From the NCBI GenBank assembly GCA_951213105.1, contig OX578155.1, forward strand, positions 31,140,857 through 31,204,856: a DNA stretch of 64,000 bases, written 5' to 3'. Of the stretch, positions 35,759 to 45,547 are shown in pieces. How positions within the stretch are numbered: the stretch's first letter is position 1; each line of letters begins with the position of its first letter. Source of the DNA: Amaurobius ferox. Lineage: Eukaryota > Arthropoda > Arachnida > Araneae > Amaurobiidae. The notes under the pieces are model-generated. The model did not search any database, was not told the origin of the DNA, and was given only the letters and a program-made list of their open reading frames with translations. Made by a program: the position numbers and the translations under genes.

Positions 35759-36900
35759 ATGCCAACGTTGCAAGAAAAAGCGCTACTGGTGAAATTGTTC
35801 TATCAGAACCAGCAGAACTCCGTTGCAGTTGTAAAAGAATTCCATCGTATGAAGCAGATACTACGAAGAGGTCCAATGTCTTCATATGCCCTACGCAAGA
35901 TGATAAAGAAATTTGAAACTACTGGGCAACTTGGTAATCTTCCAGGTAGAGGACGAAAGCCAATTCAGTTTTTTAGCGTCGAAAATGTGGCTACCGCGGT
36001 CATTGAAGCCAGCAGTCATTCGCCTCATGGTAGTATGAGTGTGCCAGTTGTTTCCCGTGTATTGGATATGTCGTATTCCACTATACGAAAAATCTTACGG
36101 CGGATTTTGAATTTTTATCCCTACAAAATCAAGCCTGTGAACCTATTGCAGGACGAAGACTCAGAGGTTGAAGACCCAGACCGCCCGACTCATCCAGAGG
36201 ACTTGAGCATCTATTTGGACGGCCGAGACTCAGAGGTTCGTAAAACTTTTGCACTTCAGTTCCTTGCTCGAATGGTGGTTGACGCCAGATGGCCATGGAA
36301 CATCCTGTGGACTGACGAAGCTCACTTTTGCCTCAATGGGCATGTTAACACCCACAATTGTCGAATTTGGGCAGCGGAAATCCCTCACGCTGTCCAGGAA
36401 CAACCCTTGCATCCTGAAAAAGTGACAGTATGGTGTGGTTTTACGACTACCTTTATCATTGGACCGTATTTTTTTGAAGAAGTAACTGCAATTGGAATCA
36501 AAACCTGTTCCGTCACAGGACTACGGTATAGTGATATGCTGAGGGATTTTGTAATCCCACAACTTCAACAGCGTGGATGCATTCAGGACATCATTTTCAT
36601 GCAGGATGGCACACCTCCTCACATTGAGCGTAGTGTAAAATAATTGCTAACACAGCGTTTCACAACTGAACGGGTAATCAGCCGGCATTTTGCAACAGCA
36701 TTGCCTCCTCGTTCACCGGATATCACCCCCTGCGACTTTTGGTTGTGGGGTTTCCTCAAGGTCAATATCTACCGTAAAAGGCCAGCATTCGGCGCCATGT
36801 TCTTAATATTCTGGCAGACTCACTCCGGTTAGCTGTGGAAAATATGGTCCTGCGATTAGAGCACATTGTTGAACATGGAGGACATATTGAGCAGTTTTAA
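35759..36900 (+). pseudogene. IS630-like transposase with DUF4817-type N-terminus
   Basis: DNA transposase of the DDE/D fold. It starts with MPTLQEKALLVKLFYQN, a DUF4817-like helix-turn-helix region, then a GRGRKP linker. Catalytic region: ILWTDEAHF (first Asp), IFMQDGTPPH (second Asp), PRSPDITPCDFWLWG (third acidic residue); by my count 42 residues separate the second Asp from the Asp of PCD, or 37 if the SPD Asp is used. Inactivating changes: a TAA at 36641-36643 between the second and third catalytic Asp, and a frameshift near 36795. After the frameshift the C-terminus HVLNILADSLRLAVENM...EHGGHIEQF is readable to the TAA at 36898. An in-frame 69-bp insertion (57 bp plus a duplicated target) interrupts the region before the first Asp. 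An upstream in-frame ATG at 35705 is probably not native. Confidence 0.85.
36158..36238 (-). mobile_element. 57-bp SINE 3' fragment with 12-bp target duplication
   Basis: GACTCAGAGGTT occurs at 36158-36169 and 36227-36238. The 57 bp between, read on minus, match the 3' end of the window's SINE: GGCCGTCCAAATAGAT near the start and CGGTCTGGGTC near the end. It is a severely 5'-truncated SINE integration. It adds 23 codons in frame to the transposase relic. Confidence 0.7.
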
Positions 36901-37117
36901 TGCTACTTTTTTAATATTATTTAACATTTATAAAGCCTATTAAATGTTATGTGTATTACAGCGCCACCTATCGGCGGATTTTTGTACTAAAATTTTTGTT
37001 TAATAAATGTCAAGCGCATCATTTGAATTATCTGTATTTTAAATTTTATCTCACTTGGAACAATAGAACGCATTCTAGAGCCCTCTGAAGTGGGAAACTT
37101 ATTTCTTGCTAACCCTG

Positions 37118-37548
37118 TACAGTTTGACATTTTGATACGGTATTTCTCTAACCAGGGTTCGAGTGTCGATGTGATGTTGTAAGTATCGGTGTAGGTAGTT
37201 GGTGTTGTGGTGTGTGGCAAGAATGGCAGTGTCGTCCGCATACAAACAAAGAATGGTGTTGTTGATTCTAGGGATGTCGTTTATGTAAATGTTAAAAAGA
37301 ATGGGACCAAGTTTACTGCCCTGGGGGACTCCAGACAGGATATGTGTGGTGTGTCTTGTTCAGACGGACATGAAAGGTTCTGTCGCTGAGGTAGGAGTAT
37401 AAAATATGGGTGAGAGAGTGGGGTATACGGAGCTGAATGAGTTTGTACATGAGTCCGATGAACCACACCGTATCGAAGGCTTTAGCGACGTCAATAAGTA
37501 TACCTCCAACTGTTGACCGGTTTTGGAGTCCATCATTTTCTACCTGGG
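37118..37548 (-). mobile_element. Jockey-type LINE copy B (RT fingers/palm)
   Basis: The minus strand encodes LQNRSTVGGILIDVAKAFD (first catalytic Asp region), then after a one-base frameshift GVPQGSKLGPILFN and CLYADDTAILATHH, the core motifs of a non-LTR reverse transcriptase. The 5' end (37548) meets Tc1 sequence, and the element is 5'-truncated within RT as is usual for LINEs. It ends at 37118 at the TA where the IS630-like element is inserted. Relative to copy A it lacks about 14-15 bp near 37125. Confidence 0.75.
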
Positions 37549-38365
37549 CTGTGCATCGAAGGCTCCACGTAAAGGGACTGTACGCCCGAGTACTACGTTT
37601 TTGTGTTCCACTAACCGTCCAAGCCAGAGGGAGTGGTGTCGTCAACATGTCAATTGGACTGTCTCAGATTATTGCAACGTTCTGTTCAAGGACGAGTTCA
37701 GATTTGCCCTGGAATCAGATAAGCGTGTAAGGGTCTGGTGAGAAAAAGACATACCACACGCAATCAGAGGTGGCAGCATCATGGTGTGGGCTGGAATTTC
37801 AATGTCCCTCCCTTCAAGCACAACTTAGATTTAAATTCTATCCATTTTATGAAACACATTTTCCTTATCCTTTTATCTTTTCGCTAGAAGATTAAAGGGA
37901 GGATCATATCCTCTTCTGGATACTTCTCTGACCCCGACCTTGAGATATCGCACAGAGCTGCACATCTTTAAAGGCGGGTCTGTGACAGCTGCGTGGTAAC
38001 GGGATAAAGTCCTAGACCCCCATTGCGAGACTCTACGTTGCAGCAGTTGGTCCCGATTTCTTCATGGACGATAGTGCCCGTCCCCATCGAGTTAACATCG
38101 TTGACGAATACCTGGAAAGTGAGGGAATTTCTCGTATGGAGCCGGCGTATTCCCCCGACCTTAATCCCATTGATAATCTTTGGGATGCCCTTGGGCGTGC
38201 TTCTCTGTACGTTTACCTCCTCCAGCCAATCTAAGAGAGTTGGAAACTACCCTATTGGAGGAATGACCATTGCTCACATCTGCGATGGTTGATCACCTCA
38301 TTGAAAACATGGAAAATCGTTGTAAAGTTTGCGTGAAGGTCCAGGGTGGTCACATACCATATTAA
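37549..38365 (+). pseudogene. Tc1-like transposase, C-terminal part
   Basis: Starts in VHRRLHVKGLYARV and shifts frame to CRQHVNWTVSDYCNVLFKDE (first Asp region, FKDEFRF), stops at 37739, then GGSIMVWAGIS. It resumes after the ~135-bp insert with YRTELHIFKGGSV and ends ENRCKVCVKVQGGHIPY and TAA at 38363. The second and third catalytic regions are scrambled by frameshifts (SPDLNPIDNLWDALG-like words at about 38151-38198). It is the continuation of the transposase at 34444-34725. Confidence 0.75.
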
Positions 38366-38609
38366 TGCAAGTTTTGTTTGGTTTTAAACATCATTTTGTT
38401 AATTACCCAAATGTGACGTCATATACTTACGAAAAGTAAATATTTTTTTCATCTTTGTACATAATTGTTTTCTTTAATGCATAAACACATTAGCTACCTT
38501 CATCTACAATTTTGAGTTAATCAAAGCTTTACTTTTCCATTTTTGTTGATTTTACCGTACGTGCTTAACTTTTGGAAGCCAGTGTATATATATATATATA
38601 CTAGTGCAC

Positions 38610-39090
38610 ATTAGATTTCGGTGCAATTTGGGATAAAAGAACTTGTCTTTTTACTCTCCCAGCAATACATGGTAATGTATAGGGAAAGTATTAGAATCAT
38701 GTCGAAAATCGCAACTCGAGTTTTCAACAGAGCTGCACGTTTTGATAACTCTAGAATAAGAGAAAACCATTTTTAGCCTGACGTTTGTGTGTGTCTGTCT
38801 GTGCAATGCATGTGTCCACTCTTAACTAAAACACTAATTGGCTGAATTTCATGAAATTTGATAGGTAAATCTCTTGAGGGTGACCCTGGTGCTGATTAGA
38901 TTTTGGTACGATTCGGGATAAACGAACTTGCCCTTTTTTTTTTGTGCAAAAATTGCCTGCATCCACTCTAGCTGAAAAACTAATAGATTAAATTTTACAA
39001 AATTTGGTAGATAAATCACTTGTGGGTTACCCTGGTGTTGATTAGATTTTGGTATGATTCTGGAAAAAATAATCTGGCTTTTTTGCGAGG
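38610..39090 (-). repeat. Interspersed repeat family B, copy 3
   Basis: Inverted, diverged copy of 30790-31420 with the same two internal units (CTAATCAGCACCAGGGT-type cores at about 38885-38900 and 39030-39045 on minus) and the CCATGTATTGC tail near 38664. It starts directly beyond the Tc1 right end and a (TA)n run (38585-38600). Confidence 0.7.
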
Positions 39091-40050
39091 TAATGAGAAG
39101 CCAACTTGGCAGGAAATTTCCTGTTTCTCACCTGAAACAAAATACTAGTACTGGACAATGGTACTGCGATTCTCTGCATTTTAGGCATTTACTTCTTTTA
39201 CGGAGAAGATATGGAAAATTTTCAAAATGAGGAGAACCAAATATGAGGAGGGTGGTAATAAAGGTTTGAAGGGGCCACAATTTGTGGGGGCGGCCCTGAT
39301 GCTTTTTTTTTGTTAAATTATTTATATTAAATTTTATATTTTCTGTCGCTGGAATATACTGATTTACAACCAGGAACAAAGCAGGTTCCAAAAACCATAT
39401 TTTGAAAAAAATAGATGTACTGATAATAAAATAAATTAAAATGAAATAACATTTTGATCAATTTAGTGCTATTTGAATGGAACAACACAAGAACAAAGCC
39501 ACATTTATGAACAATAGTGCTATTAAACTGGAGCCTTTCCAAGAAATCATTTGTCACTCATTTTTCAGAACAGCCTATTCTGTACACCCCCTACTCTTTA
39601 CAATCTTTAATTCACCTTTACATAACAAAGATAATTGATAATTTCAAAGGAATGCACTGAAAATGGGTGAGAAATATATCTGGAACATAAGCTTAGTTAA
39701 AAATCACTTTCAGTGTCTTACAGAGTTATTAGAGTTCGGATTCTAAGAAACTGACTGATACTGCCATGTACATTGCAAAAATATTAACGTTTTCTTGGGA
39801 GGCAAATCAATTTCTTTCTTCAGTGCATAATTCCACTAACATATAAAAGCTTTAAAGCGTAATTAAAATATAAAAAATTACAGATATTTCCTACCTTTGT
39901 GAAAATCTCATGTGGGGTACAGGAATTTCAATTCGTCTTTTCTTTTTCAGGAAAGAATGTAATTTTGTTTGATTGAAAAGGGAATATTAGTGCATCCATC
40001 TCAAAAATATAAATTGTAGAAAAAAAGTCGAGTGGAGCCATCCTTCATAT
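39091..40050. other. AT-rich stretch
   Basis: No supportable gene. 39630-39715 matches 4245-4320. A minus-strand open frame at 39327-39557 contains MVFGTCFVPGCKSVYSS, faintly like the start of a THAP zinc finger (C-x2-4-C), but it stops after 8 more residues and I cannot support it as a domain. Confidence 0.35.
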
Positions 40051-40425
40051 TGTTACGATGTATCCTCTAGATTCCTGAGTATATGCTCAGGATATAAAAA
40101 TGAGTCCAAATTTATGGATAACTAACACATTTATTTACATAGCTCAATAACTATTTCATGTGATTACTAAACAACAGTCAGATACGGTAAAACAGCAAAT
40201 AAATGCTCCACTAATTTCACAAAAGAGCAGATACTATTCTCAAAATATTGATGTATTTCATTTCACAAAACAGCAGCTACTATTTTGAAAGCATTGATGT
40301 ATGGCACAGTTCAATGTAGCTCGTATCACGTCAACTGCTTTCCAATTGAGTGATGACTCCTTTTATGCACTATATGTAGAAACTTCTAGAAGGGGCTAGC
40401 ATCTTGTAGAATATTCGTTATATTA
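40051..40425 (-). mobile_element. Possible solo LTR (Gypsy-type)
   Basis: Starts on + with TGTTACGATG (an LTR end CATCGTAACA on minus). On minus it has a TATA-like CATAAAAGGAGTC about 75 bp in, the start motif AGAAG-TTCTA, and AAATAAATG poly-A-like words. An internal duplication of about 64 bp (ACAAAA-AGCAG-TACTATT) lies at 40220-40305. No internal retroelement genes or primer-binding site are adjacent. The far boundary and target duplication are uncertain. Confidence 0.4.
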
Positions 40426-41462
40426 AAAAGGTGCTTGAACATTTAAAATTTTGTCAAATTAGTGATAAATCATCAAACCTGGAAAGCCGAACCGACAGTC
40501 CAGAAATTCCAACTCCTAGATTTACGTCACAGGAAAGGCGTTTTCTCTGTCTGGTTTTCAAAAGAGATTCCATTAAGGGCATTTTACATGTTCGCAACTT
40601 ATATATTTTTTAATCTGTGAGTAAATGAGTTTTTGATCGAAAAATTCTATTGTCTGATGTTGTCATCTATTGCATGATTTTGAAAATGCATAAGATTAAA
40701 AGATGATAAAAATACTTTCAAGTTTGGAAAATTCCAAAGTACCCAATTTTAATATTGCGATAAAAATATCACACAAATATTAAACATACATTCTCTCATG
40801 GAGCTAACATTAGAGGGAACTTTTGGTCAGCCGAAAAAGAAAATCATTTATTTCCAGTACTTACTTAACCTGAAAAATGTGGGCTTTGACGGAAATAAGC
40901 AGAAAAAGACTCATTATTTCCAACATTTTAAGTAAATCGGAATCATGTCATGAAGCACTTGTGAAAATTCTGTCTGTGGGATGTAAAATGCACTTATAAC
41001 CATGAAACTCAACATTCAGAAGTAGATAAAAATTCATACAAGGTAAAATTTTTTTGTAATTTTCAAATTGAATTTATGCTTGCGAAATTCAAAATTCTCA
41101 TAATTTCTGTGTGTAAATAATGATAGAAGTATAATACAAGAAAATGAAAATTTTGAGTACAATGTGCACTCAAAGGGTAGAAAAATAATGTGTTTTAACT
41201 GCAACACAGATGAATCTAATTTATTCGCTAGGTTGACTCATTTCCAATCTGAAAAGATACATTTGCAATAAATCTTTGAACCATTTTCAAAAGCAATTAA
41301 CTTTAAAAAGTAAACTCTTACAAATAAATAATATTCCTATGTTGTTTTCAAGGAAATGTCATATTTTTTTATAATGTTTTTTAAATACAAAGATTTATAT
41401 ACCAAGTAAAATACAAAATTAAAATTATTTTCTATGCAATCAAAATTGTGTGTATTGTTATA

Positions 41463-42786
41463 CAAGGTGCCATCCAAAATTTCCCGGATTGGTGCTGTGA
41501 AAATTTCAAAACTAACCATATCAGTTAATGGTCACTGTCACCTTCAAAATAGCTTCCTCCTGCAGCTATACATCAGTCCCAGGCTTTTGCCATTGCTGGA
41601 AGGCTTTCTAGAAGCCATTTTCAGTAAGCATATCAAGCACCACCTGCGATTCTGTTTGAATTTCTTCAATGGTATCAAAAAGTTGGCTTTTTAGCTTAAA
41701 CTTTATTTTTTGGAATAAAAATAAGTCGCTGGGGGCTAAGTCTGGTCAGTAAGGTGGGTGGGGGATGATGGTTAACGAATTCTTGGTCAAAAACTGTTGT
41801 GTGTTGAATGAACATTGGGTGGGCGCATTATCGTGATGAAGAACCCAGTATTTTGCTGGCCACAATGCCGGGCGTTTCCTTCTGACATCTTTACGAAGGC
41901 ATCTCAGAACATCACAGTAGAACTGTGAATTGATAATGTGACCCACTAGCATGAATTCTTTATGCACAATTTCCTTAATGTCAAAAAACACAATCAACAT
42001 GCTCTTCACATTGCTTCTCACTTGTCTTCATTTTTTTAGCTTTGGTGAACTTAGGCTTTTTCATTGTGAAGATTGTTGCTTAGTTTCGGGATCATACCCA
42101 TAAATCCAACTCTCATCGCCAGTAATTACTCTGGACATGAAGGTTTCATTATCCAAAACGAGCTGCCGATGCTCTGTGCAAACATCAATTCGGTGTTGCT
42201 TTTGATCCATTGTCAACAGCCTTAGAACAAATTTGGCAGCAATGTGATGCATTTCCAATTCTTCACTGAGAATTCGCTGACATGTTCCATATCCAATTCT
42301 AACTTCATCACAGAGATCTGGAATGGTATGACGTCGATCTTTATGAATGAACTGTCAAATTTTGTCGATGTTTTTCGGTGTTGTGCTCATCAAAGGTCTT
42401 CTTGTGTGTTCGTCATCATCAACTGATGTTCGACCAGCTTTAAAACACTTATGCCATTTGAAAATTTGAGTTCGACTCAGTGATTGTTTACCAAATAATT
42501 GTTGAATTATTTCCACAGTTTCTGTTGCACTTTTAGCAAGATTCACACAAAATTTAATGCAAACACACTGTTCTTTTTTTTTTGCATCTATCATAAAAAT
42601 TGCAATGCAGTGTAAACAACTTCAAACAAAATGGCATCTATAATAGTAAGAACTGCTTCATTCACGATGAAATTTTGCACACTAGCTTACAAAACAAGTA
42701 CCTACTGCCATCTATTGGCGCATTTTGAAACTATTTAACATTTCAGTTATACAGCGCCAATCCGGAAAATTTTGGATGGCACCTTG
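41463..42786 (-). mobile_element. Full-length mariner (D,D34D) element, inactive
   Basis: The 1324-bp element has about 32-bp inverted ends starting CAAGGTGCCATCCAAAATTT, flanked by TA at 41461-41462 and 42787-42788. This length and structure are those of a complete mariner. The transposase is antisense to the window. Confidence 0.92.
41521..42594 (-). pseudogene. mariner transposase, six nonsense codons
   Basis: One continuous frame of 358 codons from MIDAKKKEQ to the natural stop at 41521, close to the usual mariner length. It would bind the inverted ends and cut and paste the element. The HTH region reads KSATETVEIIQQLFGKQSLS. Catalytic motifs are all present: ITGDESWIYGYDPE, HHDNAPTQCS and PDLAPSD, with 34 residues between the second and third Asp (D,D34D). 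Premature stops sit at 42355-42357, 42061-42063, 42028-42030, 41746-41748, 41608-41610 and 41566-41568; I found no frameshift. The first four are TGA and the last two TAG. The gene is thus inactive by point mutation only. Confidence 0.9.
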
Positions 42787-43569
42787 TATTTTGCCACCAA
42801 TAATTTTACAAAATAATTACTAAACTAGCAACTAGATTTATTCTGTATGAAATCAAACCAATAAAAAATAACACGATGCATATTGAGAGAAAATAAAAAC
42901 ATATAACAAAATTTGAAGAAAACTACAAGTTTCAGAAAAACTACATGAGCTACATCAACTTAATAATGCCGAATTAAGAAAAATAGGAAGAAAACAATTA
43001 GTTTTGGTACCTATATAAGCTAACTTCATCAATTAAAAAACATTCGATCAGATTACTTTAAAAATACCAATGAATAAGACCGTGGAATTAAGAAGAATAA
43101 ATTTTAAAATGAAGGAAGCAATCGATTTTAGATGCTGTAGAAGCGAATTTCTCAACTAAATTTAAATACAATAATATTTGATAAAACTACTTACTACTTT
43201 AATAATACATGCAAATCAAAATCGGCAGAATTAATAAAAATATAATGAACATTGAAAGAAAACAATTAGTTTTGGAAATTATTTGGGCAAAATTCAACAA
43301 TTAAAATCAAAAACAAAATGTACAAAAGAAAATAATGATAAATAAATCTACAGAATTGTGTAATGTAGTGTAGTGAAAAAAAAATGTAGGAAACAACTGG
43401 TTTCAGAAATTTTATGAAAAGTTTTACAAAAAAAAAAACTTAGTTAAAATGTTTCTTTTTAAATACTATGAAATTTCATTATACAAATTACTTTTTTTTT
43501 GTCAGCTTCACATAGCTTTTCATAGTGCTTCACATGTAATACCACATCTGATGTTAATTTGTTTTTCTT
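42787..43569. other. AT-rich stretch, nothing recognised
   Basis: Very A-rich with irregular AAACAATTAGTTTTGG-like words (43000, 43260), suggesting an old degenerate repeat. No gene. Confidence 0.4.
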
Positions 43570-43574
43570 TGACT

Positions 43575-43970
43575 ATTTTAACTCTAATAAAATTATAGGT
43601 AACTAACAGTCCAAAGGGGGCAAATGATGTTAAGGTTACTTTTTACTATAATTGAAATTGCTAAGTTTCATAATTATTGAACCATAAATAACTCAGTTTA
43701 TGCATAATTATATCAAATTTTGTCCTATGCTGTCATGTTAAAAAAAATACACAAAATTTCGAATTTTGTGCTCAAATTAAAAAAAAAATTCAATCTACTT
43801 CTAAATTTTTTATTATCAAAGCCGTGTCAAAGGTTTCATGAAAATCCATAGACAGATATCACTCTAAAAATATTTAAAACGTGTTCAGGAGGTCCTAATA
43901 CATATATTGGCATTAAAATCTTGAAATCAAAATTTTTTGTGAAAACAATACGTTCTCTATATACTATATT
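43575..43970 (+). repeat. Interspersed repeat family A, copy 1 (partial)
   Basis: Matches 55550-55990: GCTAA(G)TTTCATAATTATTGA-like start, TGCATAATTATATCAAATTT, GTCATGTTAAAAAA, ACAAAGCCG, GTTCAGGAGGTCCTAA and CATATATTGGCATTAAAATC. The middle (GACCACAGA segment) is deleted. Confidence 0.65.
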
Positions 43971-45547
43971 GCAAAATACCATAAAATTAAAAGCTGTCTC
44001 ATAACTTTTTGGCCTGGCTCTTAGCACAGAATACTATATTCAGAAGGCTCACTCCCATAGGATCCTATGGCAACATTTCTAACATGGGATGTCGCATAGA
44101 CACTAGCGCTAGTCAGATGGACCAACTGAAGTGCGATGCGTCTGCCAGATTTGGCGCGTTATCGCTCGCTTGGCGATTTTTTTTTAAACGGGAGGGGAAC
44201 AAAATGTTGAGGACTGTACTTTTATAATTTTTGAAACTATAGAAAGGATCAGGATTTAAAAATACATTAATCTGCAACATAAATATATTCATTAGTTTAA
44301 GAATATTTAAATAAACATAGTTATATATTTAATTCAAATAATCATAAAATAGATTAAAAAATACACACATTGCATTGTCTCACTATAAAACATAATGCAC
44401 AAAAAATTACAAGCTAACATACTCAAAAGACTGAAATATTATATAATATTTTCAGTCTAAAAAGTATACTAGCGTGTTGATCGTTAATTACTTGATCCTT
44501 AATTTATTCTGGGATACTGATAATAGACTTTTTTTTTTAAATATAAAAATATTCATAAAGTAAATATCAAATTTACATAAATGCACTATCGAAGTTGTGG
44601 AACTCAATCATTAATTACCCGAGGGGGGGGGGGGGATTTTCCACCATAAGGCACTTAATAAAAATTTTACATAAATATATACACATACTATATCACATTC
44701 AACTAAGAAAAAGCTATCCAAATATCAATTATTTCACATTTTATAAAAATACGGAAAATATTTTTTAACTAATTATACCACTACCTCTTAAAATTTAGTC
44801 TAATCCGGCAGTAATAACACAGCACTAATATACTTATATGAACACGTGTATACTTATAATGAACACGTATGTAGGATGGTGATAACTAAAATTATTTCAA
44901 TTTTAATAAACATAAATTACATACCCTGTAACGCAACCAGTTTTCTTTTATCAATCCATTTCTATGAAATGATCTAAACACTTAACAAATAATCCTTTTT
45001 CACGTTACTCAAACCACGCTAGTCTGTTCTAAGTTTTCGCCGAGCGAAATAGGGTTATAACATTGAAAATCGTCTTGGAGCCAAACCAGACTATCGCCAA
45101 GCGCTCGGAACAAACCAGACCATCGCCAAGAGCGCGCCAACCCAATGTTTGGTCTATCTCTAATGGCCGCCGCGAAAACGAAACTATCGAGAGTGACAGG
45201 TCTGTATAGTAGTCTGTGGCTCTTAGATTGAGAAGAAATTTGTCGAGGCCTGTTTTAGAACCTCCTGAACACGATTTGACTATTTTTGGAGTGATGTTAG
45301 GTTTAATTGTATGAGAAAGTAAAAATCGGAAAAGTTTAAAATGCATGAATGGTACATATTTTTAAAAAATTCATTAAAAGTTGTATATTTATTGTATGGG
45401 CTCCTTTAAAGTTTGTTGATAGCCATCACTCCAAAAATAGTCAAATTGTGTTCAGGAGGTTCTAAAACAGGGCTCGACAAATTTCTTCTCAATTTAAGAG
45501 CCAGGCCAAAAAGTTATGAGACAGCTTTTAATTTTACGGTATTTTGC
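43971..45547. repeat. 1.6-kb block bounded by 53-bp inverted repeats
   Basis: 43971-44023 (GCAAAATACC...GGCCTGGCTCTTA) is mirrored at 45495-45547. Inside, GC-rich ends (44030-44220 and 45040-45210) share TTGGCGCG/ATCGC-type words in inverted order. 45224-45297 and 45416-45489 form a further inverted pair (AACCTCCTGAACAC...CTATTTTTGGAGTGATG). The centre is AT-rich with a 13-G run. Short frames from this block share residues only because they translate the same repeat. It could be a nonautonomous transposon; no target duplication is clear. Confidence 0.55.
44623..44635. repeat. Poly-G tract (13 G)
   Basis: Uninterrupted G run within the AT-rich centre of the inverted-repeat block. Confidence 0.9.

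Larger units (their letters stand above)
35673..37117 (+). mobile_element. IS630-like (Tc1/mariner superfamily) element, left end lost
   Basis: The right terminus, read inward, is CAGGGTTAGCAAGAAATAAG, ending at 37117 and followed by TA, where LINE copy B resumes within CTGTA. No matching left terminus exists: only about 86 bp precede the transposase core, and the left edge abuts LINE copy A at 35672. Carries one transposase pseudogene. Confidence 0.75.
34189..38584 (+). mobile_element. Tc1-like transposon carrying nested insertions
   Basis: Imperfect inverted ends share CACTGRCTTCYAAAAGTTAA (left from 34189; mirrored to 38584), each flanked by TA, the Tc1/mariner target. Tc1 transposase sequence is present only at both ends (34444-34725 and 37549-38365). 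Removing the middle leaves about 1.57 kb, the usual Tc1 size. An additional unclassified insert of about 135 bp (roughly 37804-37938) splits the catalytic part. Inserts in the middle: LINE copy A, an IS630-like element and LINE copy B. Confidence 0.85.

Noticed and set aside
39327..39557. THAP-like zinc finger start
   Set aside because: Only a few residues fit the start of the motif; the rest of the domain is absent.
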